A stretch of DNA of 8,825 nucleotides from DASPJL01 sp035628645 (GCA_035628645.1 DASPJL010000124.1:1-8825); one strand, 5' to 3'; positions 1 through 6,160 are shown, counted from the stretch's first letter. Notes: generated by a model from the sequence alone, not told the origin. Numbers and translations are program-made.

Positions 1-296
1 TGATTGAAATTGTAGAAACCGGAAGCAGCATTGCCATCCTCGATATTTCAGGTGTTCCCGCCGTCGATTCGTTGGTTGCCCAGCATTTGATTAAAACAGT
101 GAGCGCTACCCGGCTAATGGGTGCTGAATGTATAATAAGCGGAATTCGCCCCGAAATTGCCCAGACAATCGTTCATCTCGGAATTGATTTAACAGGAATC
201 ATCACAAAATCGTCTCTGGCTAGTGCATTAAAGTCAGCCTTCCAAATGCTGAAACTTGAGGTGGTAAAGTCTGATAGAAAAAATATAAACAAGTAA
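1..296 (+). CDS. rsbR: RsbR-like stressosome co-antagonist, C-terminal STAS domain (5' end outside window)
   Basis: Only the last 97 codons are present; the reading frame is open from base 3 and the start lies upstream of the window. The visible part is the second half of a STAS domain with the motif order of RsbR proteins: LDISGVP (bases 39-59), a VDS triplet, then GIRPEIAQT (141-167) and HLGIDLTGIITK. In Bacillus subtilis RsbRA two threonines of this domain (Thr171 and Thr205) are phosphorylated by RsbT. By eye the matching positions here are a serine (codon 69-71) and a threonine (codon 165-167). RsbR forms the stressosome core with RsbS, and its unseen N-terminal domain would carry the sensor. 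The gene ends one base before rsbS, so the two are almost certainly co-transcribed. The TTG at 72 is internal to the domain and not a real start. Family assignment is firm; which sensory type of RsbR it is cannot be told. Confidence 0.9.
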   Translation, partial: IEIVETGSSIAILDISGVPAVDSLVAQHLIKTVSATRLMGAECIISGIRPEIAQTIVHLGIDLTGIITKSSLASALKSAFQMLKLEVVKSDRKNINK

Positions 297-297
297 A

Positions 298-708
298 GTG
301 GAGAAAATACCTATTCTAAAAATGGGCTCCTTTCTGTTGGTGACCATTCAAGTTGATTTGTACGACAGATTGGCTTTAAACCTTGAGTCCGATCTTATCA
401 CAATGGTGAGCAAAACCGGAGCAAAAGGCGTATTGATTGATATCTCGGCCGTAAGCATAGTAGATTCATTTATGGGGAGGATTTTAGGGAATATAGCTCA
501 AATGTCGAAAATTCTCGATGCGGAAACTGTTGTTGTAGGAATGCAGCCTGCCGTCGCAATTACTCTGGTTGAACTGGGCCTTACTTTACAAGGTGTACAC
601 ACTGCACTAAATGTCGAAAAAGGAATGGAGCTCCTTAAAGTTAAAATCAGCGAAGAAGAGTTACTCGAAGAAAATGACGAAGATGAGGAGAAAGAAGCCA
701 AGGAATGA
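298..708 (+). CDS. rsbS: RsbS, STAS-domain stressosome scaffold and RsbT antagonist
   Basis: This is a 136-residue single STAS-domain protein. The N-terminus (KIPILK near residue 3), the central DISAVSIVDSF segment and the GMQPAVAITLVELG segment (residues 81-94) follow the layout of Bacillus RsbS closely. Ser57 (codon 466-468) in VDSF matches Ser59 of B. subtilis RsbS, the residue phosphorylated by RsbT. RsbS is known to build the stressosome core with RsbR and to hold RsbT until phosphorylated. The start is GTG; it is chosen because it lies one base after the rsbR stop and places the conserved KIPILK motif at the family's usual distance from the N-terminus. No Shine-Dalgarno sequence is apparent. 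The protein is longer than typical RsbS by a strongly acidic tail, residues 119-136, in which 12 of 18 residues are Asp or Glu. The stop overlaps the rsbT start by four bases (ATGA), which suggests coupled translation. Confidence 0.93.
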   Translation: MEKIPILKMGSFLLVTIQVDLYDRLALNLESDLITMVSKTGAKGVLIDISAVSIVDSFMGRILGNIAQMSKILDAETVVVGMQPAVAITLVELGLTLQGVHTALNVEKGMELLKVKISEEELLEENDEDEEKEAKE

Positions 709-1115
709 TAGTCTTAAGCAAAGATGCTCTTGTTATCTCTAAAGAACAGGACCTCGTTCTTTTCAGGAACAGAGTAAAGGAAGTAGCCACCAAGATCGGC
801 ATGGGCCTGGTTAATCAAACCAAGCTTATTACCGCCGCAAGCGAATTAGTCAGGAATATGCTGAAATATGCAAACGGGGGCAAGGTAATGACTGAAATAG
901 TCAGCAAAAACAGCCAGAGCGGGGTAAGGCTTACTTTCGAAGACAAGGGTCCGGGAATTAAAGATATAAAACTTGCAATGCAGGACGGCTTTTCGACAGG
1001 CAAAAGTTTAGGCCTGGGACTGCCGGGAGCGAAAAGGCTTGTAAGTGAATTTGATATAAAAAGTGTTGTTGGAAAAGGTACTACAGTTACCATAATTAAA
1101 TGGAAAAATGGATAA
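705..1115 (+). CDS. rsbT: RsbT-like serine/threonine switch kinase
   Basis: This 136-residue protein is a single GHKL-type ATPase/kinase domain and matches RsbT along its whole length. The N-box is ASELVRN with Asn51. The G1 box is EDKGPGI with Asp80, matching the essential Asp78 of B. subtilis RsbT. These are followed by the DGFSTG loop (residues 94-99), the glycine lid GLGLPGAKRL (from residue 103) and a GKGT motif near the C-terminus. In the known system RsbT phosphorylates RsbS on serine and RsbR on threonine, leaves the stressosome and activates a partner, RsbU in Bacillus. No RsbU is visible here, so the partner is unknown; the downstream phosphatase or kinase are candidates by position. 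The start overlaps the rsbS stop by four bases, and the 3' end overlaps the next gene by eight. Acts in the cytosol. Confidence 0.93.
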   Translation: MIVLSKDALVISKEQDLVLFRNRVKEVATKIGMGLVNQTKLITAASELVRNMLKYANGGKVMTEIVSKNSQSGVRLTFEDKGPGIKDIKLAMQDGFSTGKSLGLGLPGAKRLVSEFDIKSVVGKGTTVTIIKWKNG

Positions 1116-2130
1116 TCGTCCCCATGTTTCTTTCGCCCTCTCTGATAGAAGTTATGTTAGTTTAATTAAGAAAGAGATAAAAAAAATAGCAGGAAACATT
1201 GGTTTCAGCGGAAACAGACTAGCCGAAATAGAAATCATTATCGCTGAAATTACTTCCAACATTATTAAATACTCAATAGACGGCAGCATTCTTGTAAAAC
1301 ATTTTGTTAAGGGCACTGCGGAAGGAATTGAAATAATAAGTATTGACAATGGCCCGGGAATGACCAATGTTTCCTTAATGGTGAAAGATGGTGTTTCCAC
1401 TACACGCACGTTGGGCCAGGGGCTTGGCGCAATTAAAAGACTATCAGATAATTTTGATATATATTCTGTACCTCAGTGGGGAACGATACTGCTTTCCAGG
1501 GTGTTTAAAAATCCTGAAGCAAATACAACTTCAAAAGAAATTTTTAATATCACTACTTTATTGGTTCCAAAAAAGGGAGAGAATTATTGCGGGGATGGTT
1601 ATAGATACGTTATTAAAAAAAACTCTTGTAAAATATTAGCATTTGACGGCCTTGGCCATGGACCTGAAGCTCAGAAAGCAAGTGAGGCCGCAATTAAATC
1701 GTTTATGTCTACGCTGAATATAGATCCGGGTGAATCATTAAGGGTAATGAATAAGGAAATAAAAAGTACCAGAGGCGGGGTAGGAATGATTTTTTCTATT
1801 GATCTAAAAACAAATTCAACGTCTTTCTGTGGTGTGGGGAATATTTCTGCCCGGATATTGAGCGAAGGAAAATTAAAAAATTGTATTTCTTACAATGGCA
1901 TAATAGGCCATACTTTTCCAAATTCCCTCCATACAAACAATACCCCATGGAATAAGCAAGATTACCTCATTCTGACTTCTGATGGATTGAAGACAAGGTG
2001 GGACTCAAGCAATTTAACTCATGTATTGAAACACGACCCCAGTATTGTTGCTGCCAGTTTGTTTAAAGATCTTTCCAGGGGGAATGACGATAGTCTGGTG
2101 ATAATTTTAAAATGTAATATCAAGAATTAG
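1108..2130 (+). CDS. RsbT-like ATPase domain fused to SpoIIE/RsbX-type PPM phosphatase
   Basis: This 340-residue soluble protein has two domains. Residues 1-135 are a second RsbT-like GHKL domain: N-box AEITSN with Asn51, G1 box DNGPGM with Asp80, DGVST loop (94-98), and glycine lid GQGLGAIKRL from residue 103. All of these motifs sit at the same residue numbers as in RsbT. Residues about 145-338 are a PP2C-like (SpoIIE/RsbX) phosphatase. Its metal-binding motifs are visible: CGDG (Asp163), DGLGHG (Asp180, Gly181), GVGN (242-245), TSDG (Asp292) and the final NDDS (Asp327, Asp328). RsbX is known to dephosphorylate RsbR and RsbS and so reset the stressosome. This protein stands where rsbX would be, so resetting is its likely role, with the ATPase part perhaps docking it on the STAS core or acting as a second switch kinase (inference). 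The gene overlaps rsbT by eight bases. Confidence 0.88.
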   Translation: MDNRPHVSFALSDRSYVSLIKKEIKKIAGNIGFSGNRLAEIEIIIAEITSNIIKYSIDGSILVKHFVKGTAEGIEIISIDNGPGMTNVSLMVKDGVSTTRTLGQGLGAIKRLSDNFDIYSVPQWGTILLSRVFKNPEANTTSKEIFNITTLLVPKKGENYCGDGYRYVIKKNSCKILAFDGLGHGPEAQKASEAAIKSFMSTLNIDPGESLRVMNKEIKSTRGGVGMIFSIDLKTNSTSFCGVGNISARILSEGKLKNCISYNGIIGHTFPNSLHTNNTPWNKQDYLILTSDGLKTRWDSSNLTHVLKHDPSIVAASLFKDLSRGNDDSLVIILKCNIKN

Positions 2131-2220
2131 AAGGCTTTTGATGCTGAAAAGAGCACAAAAAGCATAACAAATAAAGATGAATAAAACGCAAATTCCAATC
2201 CCACCTTTATCAGACGGGAA

Positions 2221-3516
2221 ATGACCGTCACAAACAGATTTTTTACAATGAAAACACAGATAATTAAGTTTCCGATTAACAATGAGCTTGATATTGTACT
2301 CGCTCATAAAAGAGCAATCCAACTGTGTGAATTAACCGGTATTGGTATTTCTGGGAAAACAAGATTTGCCACCTCTATTTCGGAAATCTGCCGGAATTGT
2401 ATTGAGTTTGCAAAAAACGGGGAAATTATTTTTTCCATAGATGAGACCAATGGACATTTTTTTATCGAAGCGATAATAGAAGATAAAGGATCCGGAATTA
2501 AAAACCTTGAGGAAATATTAAAAAAAGAAAATATAAATGCAAATAACCGTGGCGTAGGAATATTGCACGCCAGAAAACTTGTCGAATTATTCAACATTCA
2601 AACTTCTCCCGACGGCACCAGGGTTTTTCTTGGAATGAAAGTACCCCCACAACATCCTCCCATAAACAATATTATAATTAAAGGCTGGATTCAGCATTTC
2701 GAAAAAAACATTCCGGTTTCGCCCTACGAAGAGATAAAAAAACAGAACATGCAACTTCTGGAGGTGACAGAACAGCTCACATTAAAAAACCTGGAAGCCG
2801 AAAAACAGATTGGAGAAATTAGAATCTTGAATAATCAGCTTAAGATGGCAAATAAAGACCTGGAAGAATTTGCATATACCATTTCCCATGATTTAAAAGC
2901 CCCGATCAATAATATAGAACTGGCAGTTTCCTTTATCAATAAACAAGAGGAAAGCAAGGACAAAAGCACTTATATAAACGCAATTGATTCTTCTGTAAAG
3001 AAATTGAAGTATACCATCCAGGGACTTGTGGAAATAATCGAAACACAGAATACGGGAAGAGACATTGTGAAGGAAATTTCTTTCCACGAAATATTAAAGT
3101 CAGTGCAAGAGCAATATGCTAAAGAAATTGAGCATTCCGGCACAGTCTTCAAAGTGAATTTCGAATACGAAACCATTAAGTATTTTGAAGCATACTTGCA
3201 CAGTATTATGCAAAACCTGATTAATAACTCTATTAAATACCGGGACGCCAACAGAATATTAAAATTAGAGGCTACTACCAGGGAAAAAGAAGACTTTTGT
3301 CTGTTACAGATAAAAGACAACGGTATAGGTATGGATATGAATAAGGTTGGCAAAAACATTTTCAAGCCTTTTACAAGGTTTAATAAAGATACTGAAGGGA
3401 AGGGTATCGGCCTGCACCTGGTAAGAAGTATGGTAGAAAAAAACGGGGGAAAAATTGAAGTAGAAAGTGAAGTCGGAAAAGGCACCACGTTTAATATCTA
3501 TTTGAAGGAATATTGA
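2221..3516 (+). CDS. Soluble hybrid histidine kinase with N-terminal RsbT-like domain
   Basis: This 431-residue protein has no membrane segment. Residues about 10-140 form a third RsbT-like GHKL domain: N-box SEICRN (Asn59), G1 box EDKGSGI (Asp88), glycine lid NRGVGILHARKL (Gly111, Gly113). The DG[FV]ST loop of the two upstream paralogues is absent here. A probable coiled coil (about 170-216) leads into a HisKA domain, FAYTISHDLKAP, with phospho-acceptor His223. The C-terminal HATPase_c has Asn332 and Asn336 in the N-box, DNGIGM (366-371), FKPFTRF (381-387), GKGIGL (393-398) and a terminal GKGTTF. It should autophosphorylate on His223 and pass phosphate to a response regulator not in the window. 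The RsbT-like part probably links it to the stressosome (inference). The ATG at 2248 (residue 10) aligns better with the starts of the two paralogous domains and may be the true start. The 90-nt gap before it holds no clear terminator, so it is probably co-transcribed. Confidence 0.87.
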   Translation: MTVTNRFFTMKTQIIKFPINNELDIVLAHKRAIQLCELTGIGISGKTRFATSISEICRNCIEFAKNGEIIFSIDETNGHFFIEAIIEDKGSGIKNLEEILKKENINANNRGVGILHARKLVELFNIQTSPDGTRVFLGMKVPPQHPPINNIIIKGWIQHFEKNIPVSPYEEIKKQNMQLLEVTEQLTLKNLEAEKQIGEIRILNNQLKMANKDLEEFAYTISHDLKAPINNIELAVSFINKQEESKDKSTYINAIDSSVKKLKYTIQGLVEIIETQNTGRDIVKEISFHEILKSVQEQYAKEIEHSGTVFKVNFEYETIKYFEAYLHSIMQNLINNSIKYRDANRILKLEATTREKEDFCLLQIKDNGIGMDMNKVGKNIFKPFTRFNKDTEGKGIGLHLVRSMVEKNGGKIEVESEVGKGTTFNIYLKEY

Positions 3517-3583
3517 TCCAAAAGATTTTTTCAAATGCTGTTTAACAATATTTCGGAATTTTAGATACTACCCATTAAATGAC

Positions 3584-3615
3584 TAAAGATAGAAAGGGAT
3601 TTTAATCCCCCTTAA
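3584..3615 (+). repeat. Palindromic intergenic element, copy A
   Basis: TAAAGAT, nine further bases, then TTTTAATCCCCCTTAA. It contains an imperfect palindrome GGGAT-TTTA-ATCCC (3596-3609) that may fold as a short hairpin, though no T-run follows on the + strand. A second copy in the same orientation lies at 5804-5836, so the AraC/aldo-keto reductase pair lies between the two copies. This copy begins 68 bases after the stop of the histidine kinase gene and could help end that operon, but it is a weak terminator by itself. It may belong to a dispersed family of intergenic repeats; other copies cannot be checked here. Confidence 0.55.
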
Positions 3616-3718
3616 TCCTGCGAACGAAGTTATTTTAGAGGTGGTAATGGCGGTGAGTAGTTGCCATAAGTCTAATTTTCCTCCATCGCCTTTTCTTTGA
3701 TTTTCTTAATATTGCTGT

Positions 3719-4594
3719 ATGACTACCATCTCTTCGCCAGCCGCCTTTATTGAGCAAGCAAAAGCAAACGGAAAGCCCCTCGAACAGCAGGTGCGCATTC
3801 ACAAGTTCGAGCCAGGTAAGAAAATGTTGCCGTACAGCAGACGTGATTACTATAAGATCTGGGTAACAGTAGGTAAAGGAAAGATACATTATGCCACACG
3901 AACAATCGAGATATCGCAGCCTGCCCTGATATTTTCTAACCCAAGAGTTCCTTATTCCTTTGAAAGCGAGAATGTGAATGGAGGATATATGTGCATTTTC
4001 ACGGAAGACTTTTTGAAAGTCAGCGGCAGGTCTGATGCACTGCAAGATTCTCCGTTGTTCAGGCCAGGTAGCAACCCTGTTTTCTTCCTCGATGAGCCTA
4101 AACTTGCTCTTATATCCTCACTATATGATAAGATGAAAGAGGAGTTAAACACTACTTACATTCACAGATTTGATATTGTTCGGCACTACTTGTCGGTGAT
4201 CATTCACGAAGGGATGAAAATGGAGCCCGCTTCCAATGCTGTAAAACACCATAATGCATCTGAACGGATTGCCAGTCTTTTTCTAGAGCTCCTTGAACGT
4301 CAGTTTCCGATCGAATCCCCTCACCAGGCTTTGAAACTCCGGAAAGCGGGTGATTATGCAGAGAACTTATCTGTTCATGTGAACCACCTGAACTATGCTA
4401 TTCGCGAGGTTACCGGCAAATCCACTTCTTTTCATATTACAGAAAGAATCATTATGGAAGCAAAAGCTTTGTTGCTTCACACAGATTTCACAGTTGCTGA
4501 CATTGCCTACTGTCTGGGTTTCGATTACCCCAACTACTTTAACAACTTCTTCAAAAAGAATACGGGAATGACTCCTCTTTCTCTTAGAAGATAA
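3719..4594 (+). CDS. AraC-family transcriptional regulator
   Basis: This 291-residue cytosolic DNA-binding protein has an N-terminal cupin-like sensing part (about 25-150), rich in beta-strand-like sequence. The C-terminal AraC double helix-turn-helix covers about residues 190-291. The first helix-turn-helix lies near 213-240 (ENLSVHVNHLNYAIREVTG). The second carries the family signature TDFTVADIAYCLGFDYPNYF (255-274), then FKKNTGMTP (278-286). The start is the first ATG after an in-frame stop at 3707-3709, so no longer form is possible. The aldo/keto reductase follows on the same strand after 102 bases and is the likely target; the ligand is unknown. Codon use and base composition look less AT-rich than in the stressosome operon, judged by eye. 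Family assignment is secure, the regulated gene is inferred from adjacency. Confidence 0.9.
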   Translation: MTTISSPAAFIEQAKANGKPLEQQVRIHKFEPGKKMLPYSRRDYYKIWVTVGKGKIHYATRTIEISQPALIFSNPRVPYSFESENVNGGYMCIFTEDFLKVSGRSDALQDSPLFRPGSNPVFFLDEPKLALISSLYDKMKEELNTTYIHRFDIVRHYLSVIIHEGMKMEPASNAVKHHNASERIASLFLELLERQFPIESPHQALKLRKAGDYAENLSVHVNHLNYAIREVTGKSTSFHITERIIMEAKALLLHTDFTVADIAYCLGFDYPNYFNNFFKKNTGMTPLSLRR

Positions 4595-4597
4595 TTC

Positions 4598-4640
4598 TTT
4601 GATTTTTATAGTTTTTACTTTGATAGTCGGATGTTTGATA
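4598..4640 (+). promoter_or_regulatory. Repeated TTTGAT motifs, possible operator of the AraC-type regulator
   Basis: TTTGAT occurs three times in the same direction, at 4598-4603, 4619-4624 and 4634-4639; the last two extend to TTTGATA. The start-to-start distances are 21 and 15 bases. AraC-family dimers often bind direct repeats about two helical turns apart, and these repeats lie just upstream of, and overlap, the predicted reductase promoter. The motif is short and AT-rich, so chance is a serious alternative. Confidence 0.3.
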
Positions 4641-4662
4641 CTTGGCAGCAGGTCTATCTTTG
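4634..4662 (+). promoter_or_regulatory. Bacteroidota-type promoter for the aldo/keto reductase gene
   Basis: TTTG at 4634-4637 and TATCTTTG at 4655-4662, separated by 17 bases, match the Bacteroidota -33 TTTG and -7 TAnnTTTG consensus. Transcription would begin just downstream, leaving a leader of roughly 25-30 bases before the ATG at 4697. The leader is A-rich with no Shine-Dalgarno sequence, as is usual in this phylum. Confidence 0.6.
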
Positions 4663-4696
4663 TACATCTATCAATCAAATTAAACAACTGTAAAAT

Positions 4697-5716
4697 ATGA
4701 AGTACAATTTATTAGGAAAAACAGGTTTGAGGATTTCTGAGCTTTGTCTCGGTACCATGACATTCGGAGGCAAGGGATACTTTAAAGTGGTCGGAAGTCT
4801 TGGTCAGGAGGTTGCCGATGAGCTCGTCAAGCGGTCAGTAGATGCCGGAATCAATTTTATTGACACCGCCAATGTGTATTCGGAAGGTATGTCTGAAGAG
4901 ATTACCGGTCAGGCTTTGCATAATCTTGGGCTCAATCGCCATGACATTGTTCTTGCTACAAAAGTAAGGGGCACCATGGGACCTGGACCTAATAGTAAAG
5001 GTTTGACGCGTAAACACATTATGGAACAGGCCGAACTAAGTTTAAAACGGCTAAAAACCGACTACATAGACCTCTATCAGATCCACAGCTATGATCCGCT
5101 GACTCCGGTTGAAGAGACTATCCGGGCATTGGATGACCTCGTCCGCAGCGGCAAGGTAAGGTACATAGGCGCCAGCAACATGGCAGCGTGGCAACTGATG
5201 AAAGCGCTCGCCTATTCGGAATATAATCATTACGAAAAGTTCGCATCTCATCAGGCTTATTACACTATTGCGGGACGAGACCTGGAACGTGAAATCATCC
5301 CATTGCTAAAAGACCAGCAGGTAGCGCTCATGGTATGGAGTCCTCTCGCAGGAGGATTTCTAAGCGGAAAGTATCAGCGAAATGCAACAGGCGAGGAGGG
5401 AAGGCGAACAGCAAGTTTTGATTTTCCTCCCCTTAACAAAGACCGCGCATTTGATGTGTTGGATCTGTTGAGACCAATGGCTGTGGAAAAAGGTACTACC
5501 GTTGCACAATTGGCGCTTGCCTGGTTGTTACATCAATCTGCAGTAACAAGCGTCATTATTGGGGCAAATAAGGTAGAACAGCTTGATGATAATTTGAAGG
5601 CGGTAGATGTAAAATTTACATCCAGCGAATTGGAAAAGCTGAATAATGCAAGCAAGCTTTCAGCTGAATACCCGGCATGGATGTTGGAAAGAACGGGAAT
5701 GGACCGACAGCTTTGA
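4697..5716 (+). CDS. Aldo/keto reductase, NADP(H)-dependent
   Basis: This 339-residue cytosolic enzyme has the usual length of bacterial aldo/keto reductases. It starts with the typical KYNLLGKTGLRISELCLGTM strand. The catalytic tetrad is complete: Asp56 (IDTANVY), Tyr61, Lys89 (ATKVRG) and His130 (YQIHSYD). The conserved GKVRYIGASN segment follows near residue 152, and the cofactor-binding region SVIIGANKVEQLDDNL lies near the C-terminus. Members reduce aldehydes or ketones with NADPH; the natural substrate cannot be read from the sequence. It is preceded by its own promoter and by an AraC-type gene, and is followed by two tandem intrinsic terminators, so it appears to be transcribed as a single-gene unit under control of the neighbouring regulator (inference). 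Nothing looks truncated or mutated. Confidence 0.92.
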   Translation: MKYNLLGKTGLRISELCLGTMTFGGKGYFKVVGSLGQEVADELVKRSVDAGINFIDTANVYSEGMSEEITGQALHNLGLNRHDIVLATKVRGTMGPGPNSKGLTRKHIMEQAELSLKRLKTDYIDLYQIHSYDPLTPVEETIRALDDLVRSGKVRYIGASNMAAWQLMKALAYSEYNHYEKFASHQAYYTIAGRDLEREIIPLLKDQQVALMVWSPLAGGFLSGKYQRNATGEEGRRTASFDFPPLNKDRAFDVLDLLRPMAVEKGTTVAQLALAWLLHQSAVTSVIIGANKVEQLDDNLKAVDVKFTSSELEKLNNASKLSAEYPAWMLERTGMDRQL

Positions 5717-5724
5717 TTTTTTGT

Positions 5725-5766
5725 CGGCATCAGGTCTCACCATGATACCTGATGCTGTCATTTTTT
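5725..5766 (+). terminator. Intrinsic terminator 1 after the aldo/keto reductase gene
   Basis: GCATCAGGT (5727-5735) pairs perfectly with ACCTGATGC (5747-5755) around an 11-base loop. The stem can be extended by one G-T and one C-G pair. Six T residues follow at 5761-5766. It starts nine bases after the reductase stop. Confidence 0.75.
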
Positions 5767-5768
5767 GT

Positions 5769-5804
5769 AGCAGCAGAGTCTCCTAAAAGGACTCTGCTGT
5801 TTTT
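5769..5804 (+). terminator. Intrinsic terminator 2, tandem with the first
   Basis: CAGCAGAGTC (5771-5780) pairs with GACTCTGCTG (5790-5799), a ten-base perfect stem with a nine-base loop, followed by five T residues (5800-5804). It backs up terminator 1 and runs directly into copy B of the palindromic element. Confidence 0.8.
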
Positions 5805-5836
5805 AAAGATAAAGAGGGGTTTTTAATCCCCCTTAA
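5804..5836 (+). repeat. Palindromic intergenic element, copy B
   Basis: TAAAGAT, ten further bases, then the same 16-base TTTTAATCCCCCTTAA as in copy A (3584-3615), in the same orientation. The arms are AGGGG (5815-5819) and CCCCT (5829-5833). The two copies differ mainly in the G-rich part and by one inserted base; slight similarity (CTGC) continues after both. Confidence 0.55.
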
Positions 5837-6160
5837 GCACTGCTAATTCTATAAATCCTTTTCCTTGGACCATAATAATCTATAGGAAACTTAGGAATAG
5901 AATTCTCCTGTTAGTCTAAGCTTATCGGGATCAAAACAATATTTCTGCTGGCAATGGTAGGCTTGTATAGTCGTTAGTCCGTTTCCGTGGTTTGTTCCCG
6001 ACAAACCACCCTTTTTTAGAATCGGACAATTATCGTTCTAATTTGTACACCTTTATACACCCTATAAGATATATATACTACATTCTCAATAACTTATAAG
6101 AATGGCATTATATTAGTCAAGACCAATTAAAATAGGAAACCACAAATTTAATCTCGCATT
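5837..6160 (+). other. Non-coding stretch before the permease gene
   Basis: No convincing gene is visible on either strand; the only start-to-stop frames are very short. The notable item is the terminator at 5987-6017. After it the DNA is AT-rich (runs such as ATATATATAC near 6070) and probably contains the permease promoter. A TAATTTG at 6039-6045 resembles the -7 element but is one base short, and no matching TTTG lies upstream, so I do not call a promoter. No Shine-Dalgarno sequence precedes the ATG at 6161. Confidence 0.5.
5987..6017 (+). terminator. Strong intrinsic terminator with no assigned gene upstream
   Basis: GTGGTTTGT (5987-5995) and ACAAACCAC (6001-6009) form a perfect nine-base stem around a five-base loop (TCCCG), followed by CC and six T residues (6012-6017). 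It works in the + direction. The nearest upstream gene, the reductase, already has two terminators about 180 bases before, so this one may end a short untranslated RNA or be left from a lost gene. Confidence 0.8.

Noticed and set aside
2135..2151. Weak inverted repeat CTTTT/AAAAG between the phosphatase and histidine kinase genes
   Set aside because: The five-base A/T-rich stem has no following T-run, so it is unlikely to separate the kinase from the operon.
2970..3488. 172-codon open frame on the - strand inside the histidine kinase gene
   Set aside because: It lies wholly opposite the HisKA/HATPase_c coding region, has a composition rich in Ser, Phe and Ile as expected for an antisense shadow, and shows no known motif.
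3691..3718. Promoter-like TTTG and TAATATTG just before the AraC-type start
   Set aside because: The two elements are only seven bases apart and the second lies four bases from the ATG, which does not fit Bacteroidota promoter geometry.
3635..4045. 136-codon open frame on the - strand over the 5' part of the AraC-type gene
   Set aside because: It mostly mirrors the regulator's coding sequence and resembles no known protein.
5972..6017. Possible tRNA-like arm around GTTTGTTCCCGACAAAC
   Set aside because: No cloverleaf, anticodon arm or acceptor pairing can be built around it; the perfect stem plus T-run is fully explained as a terminator.
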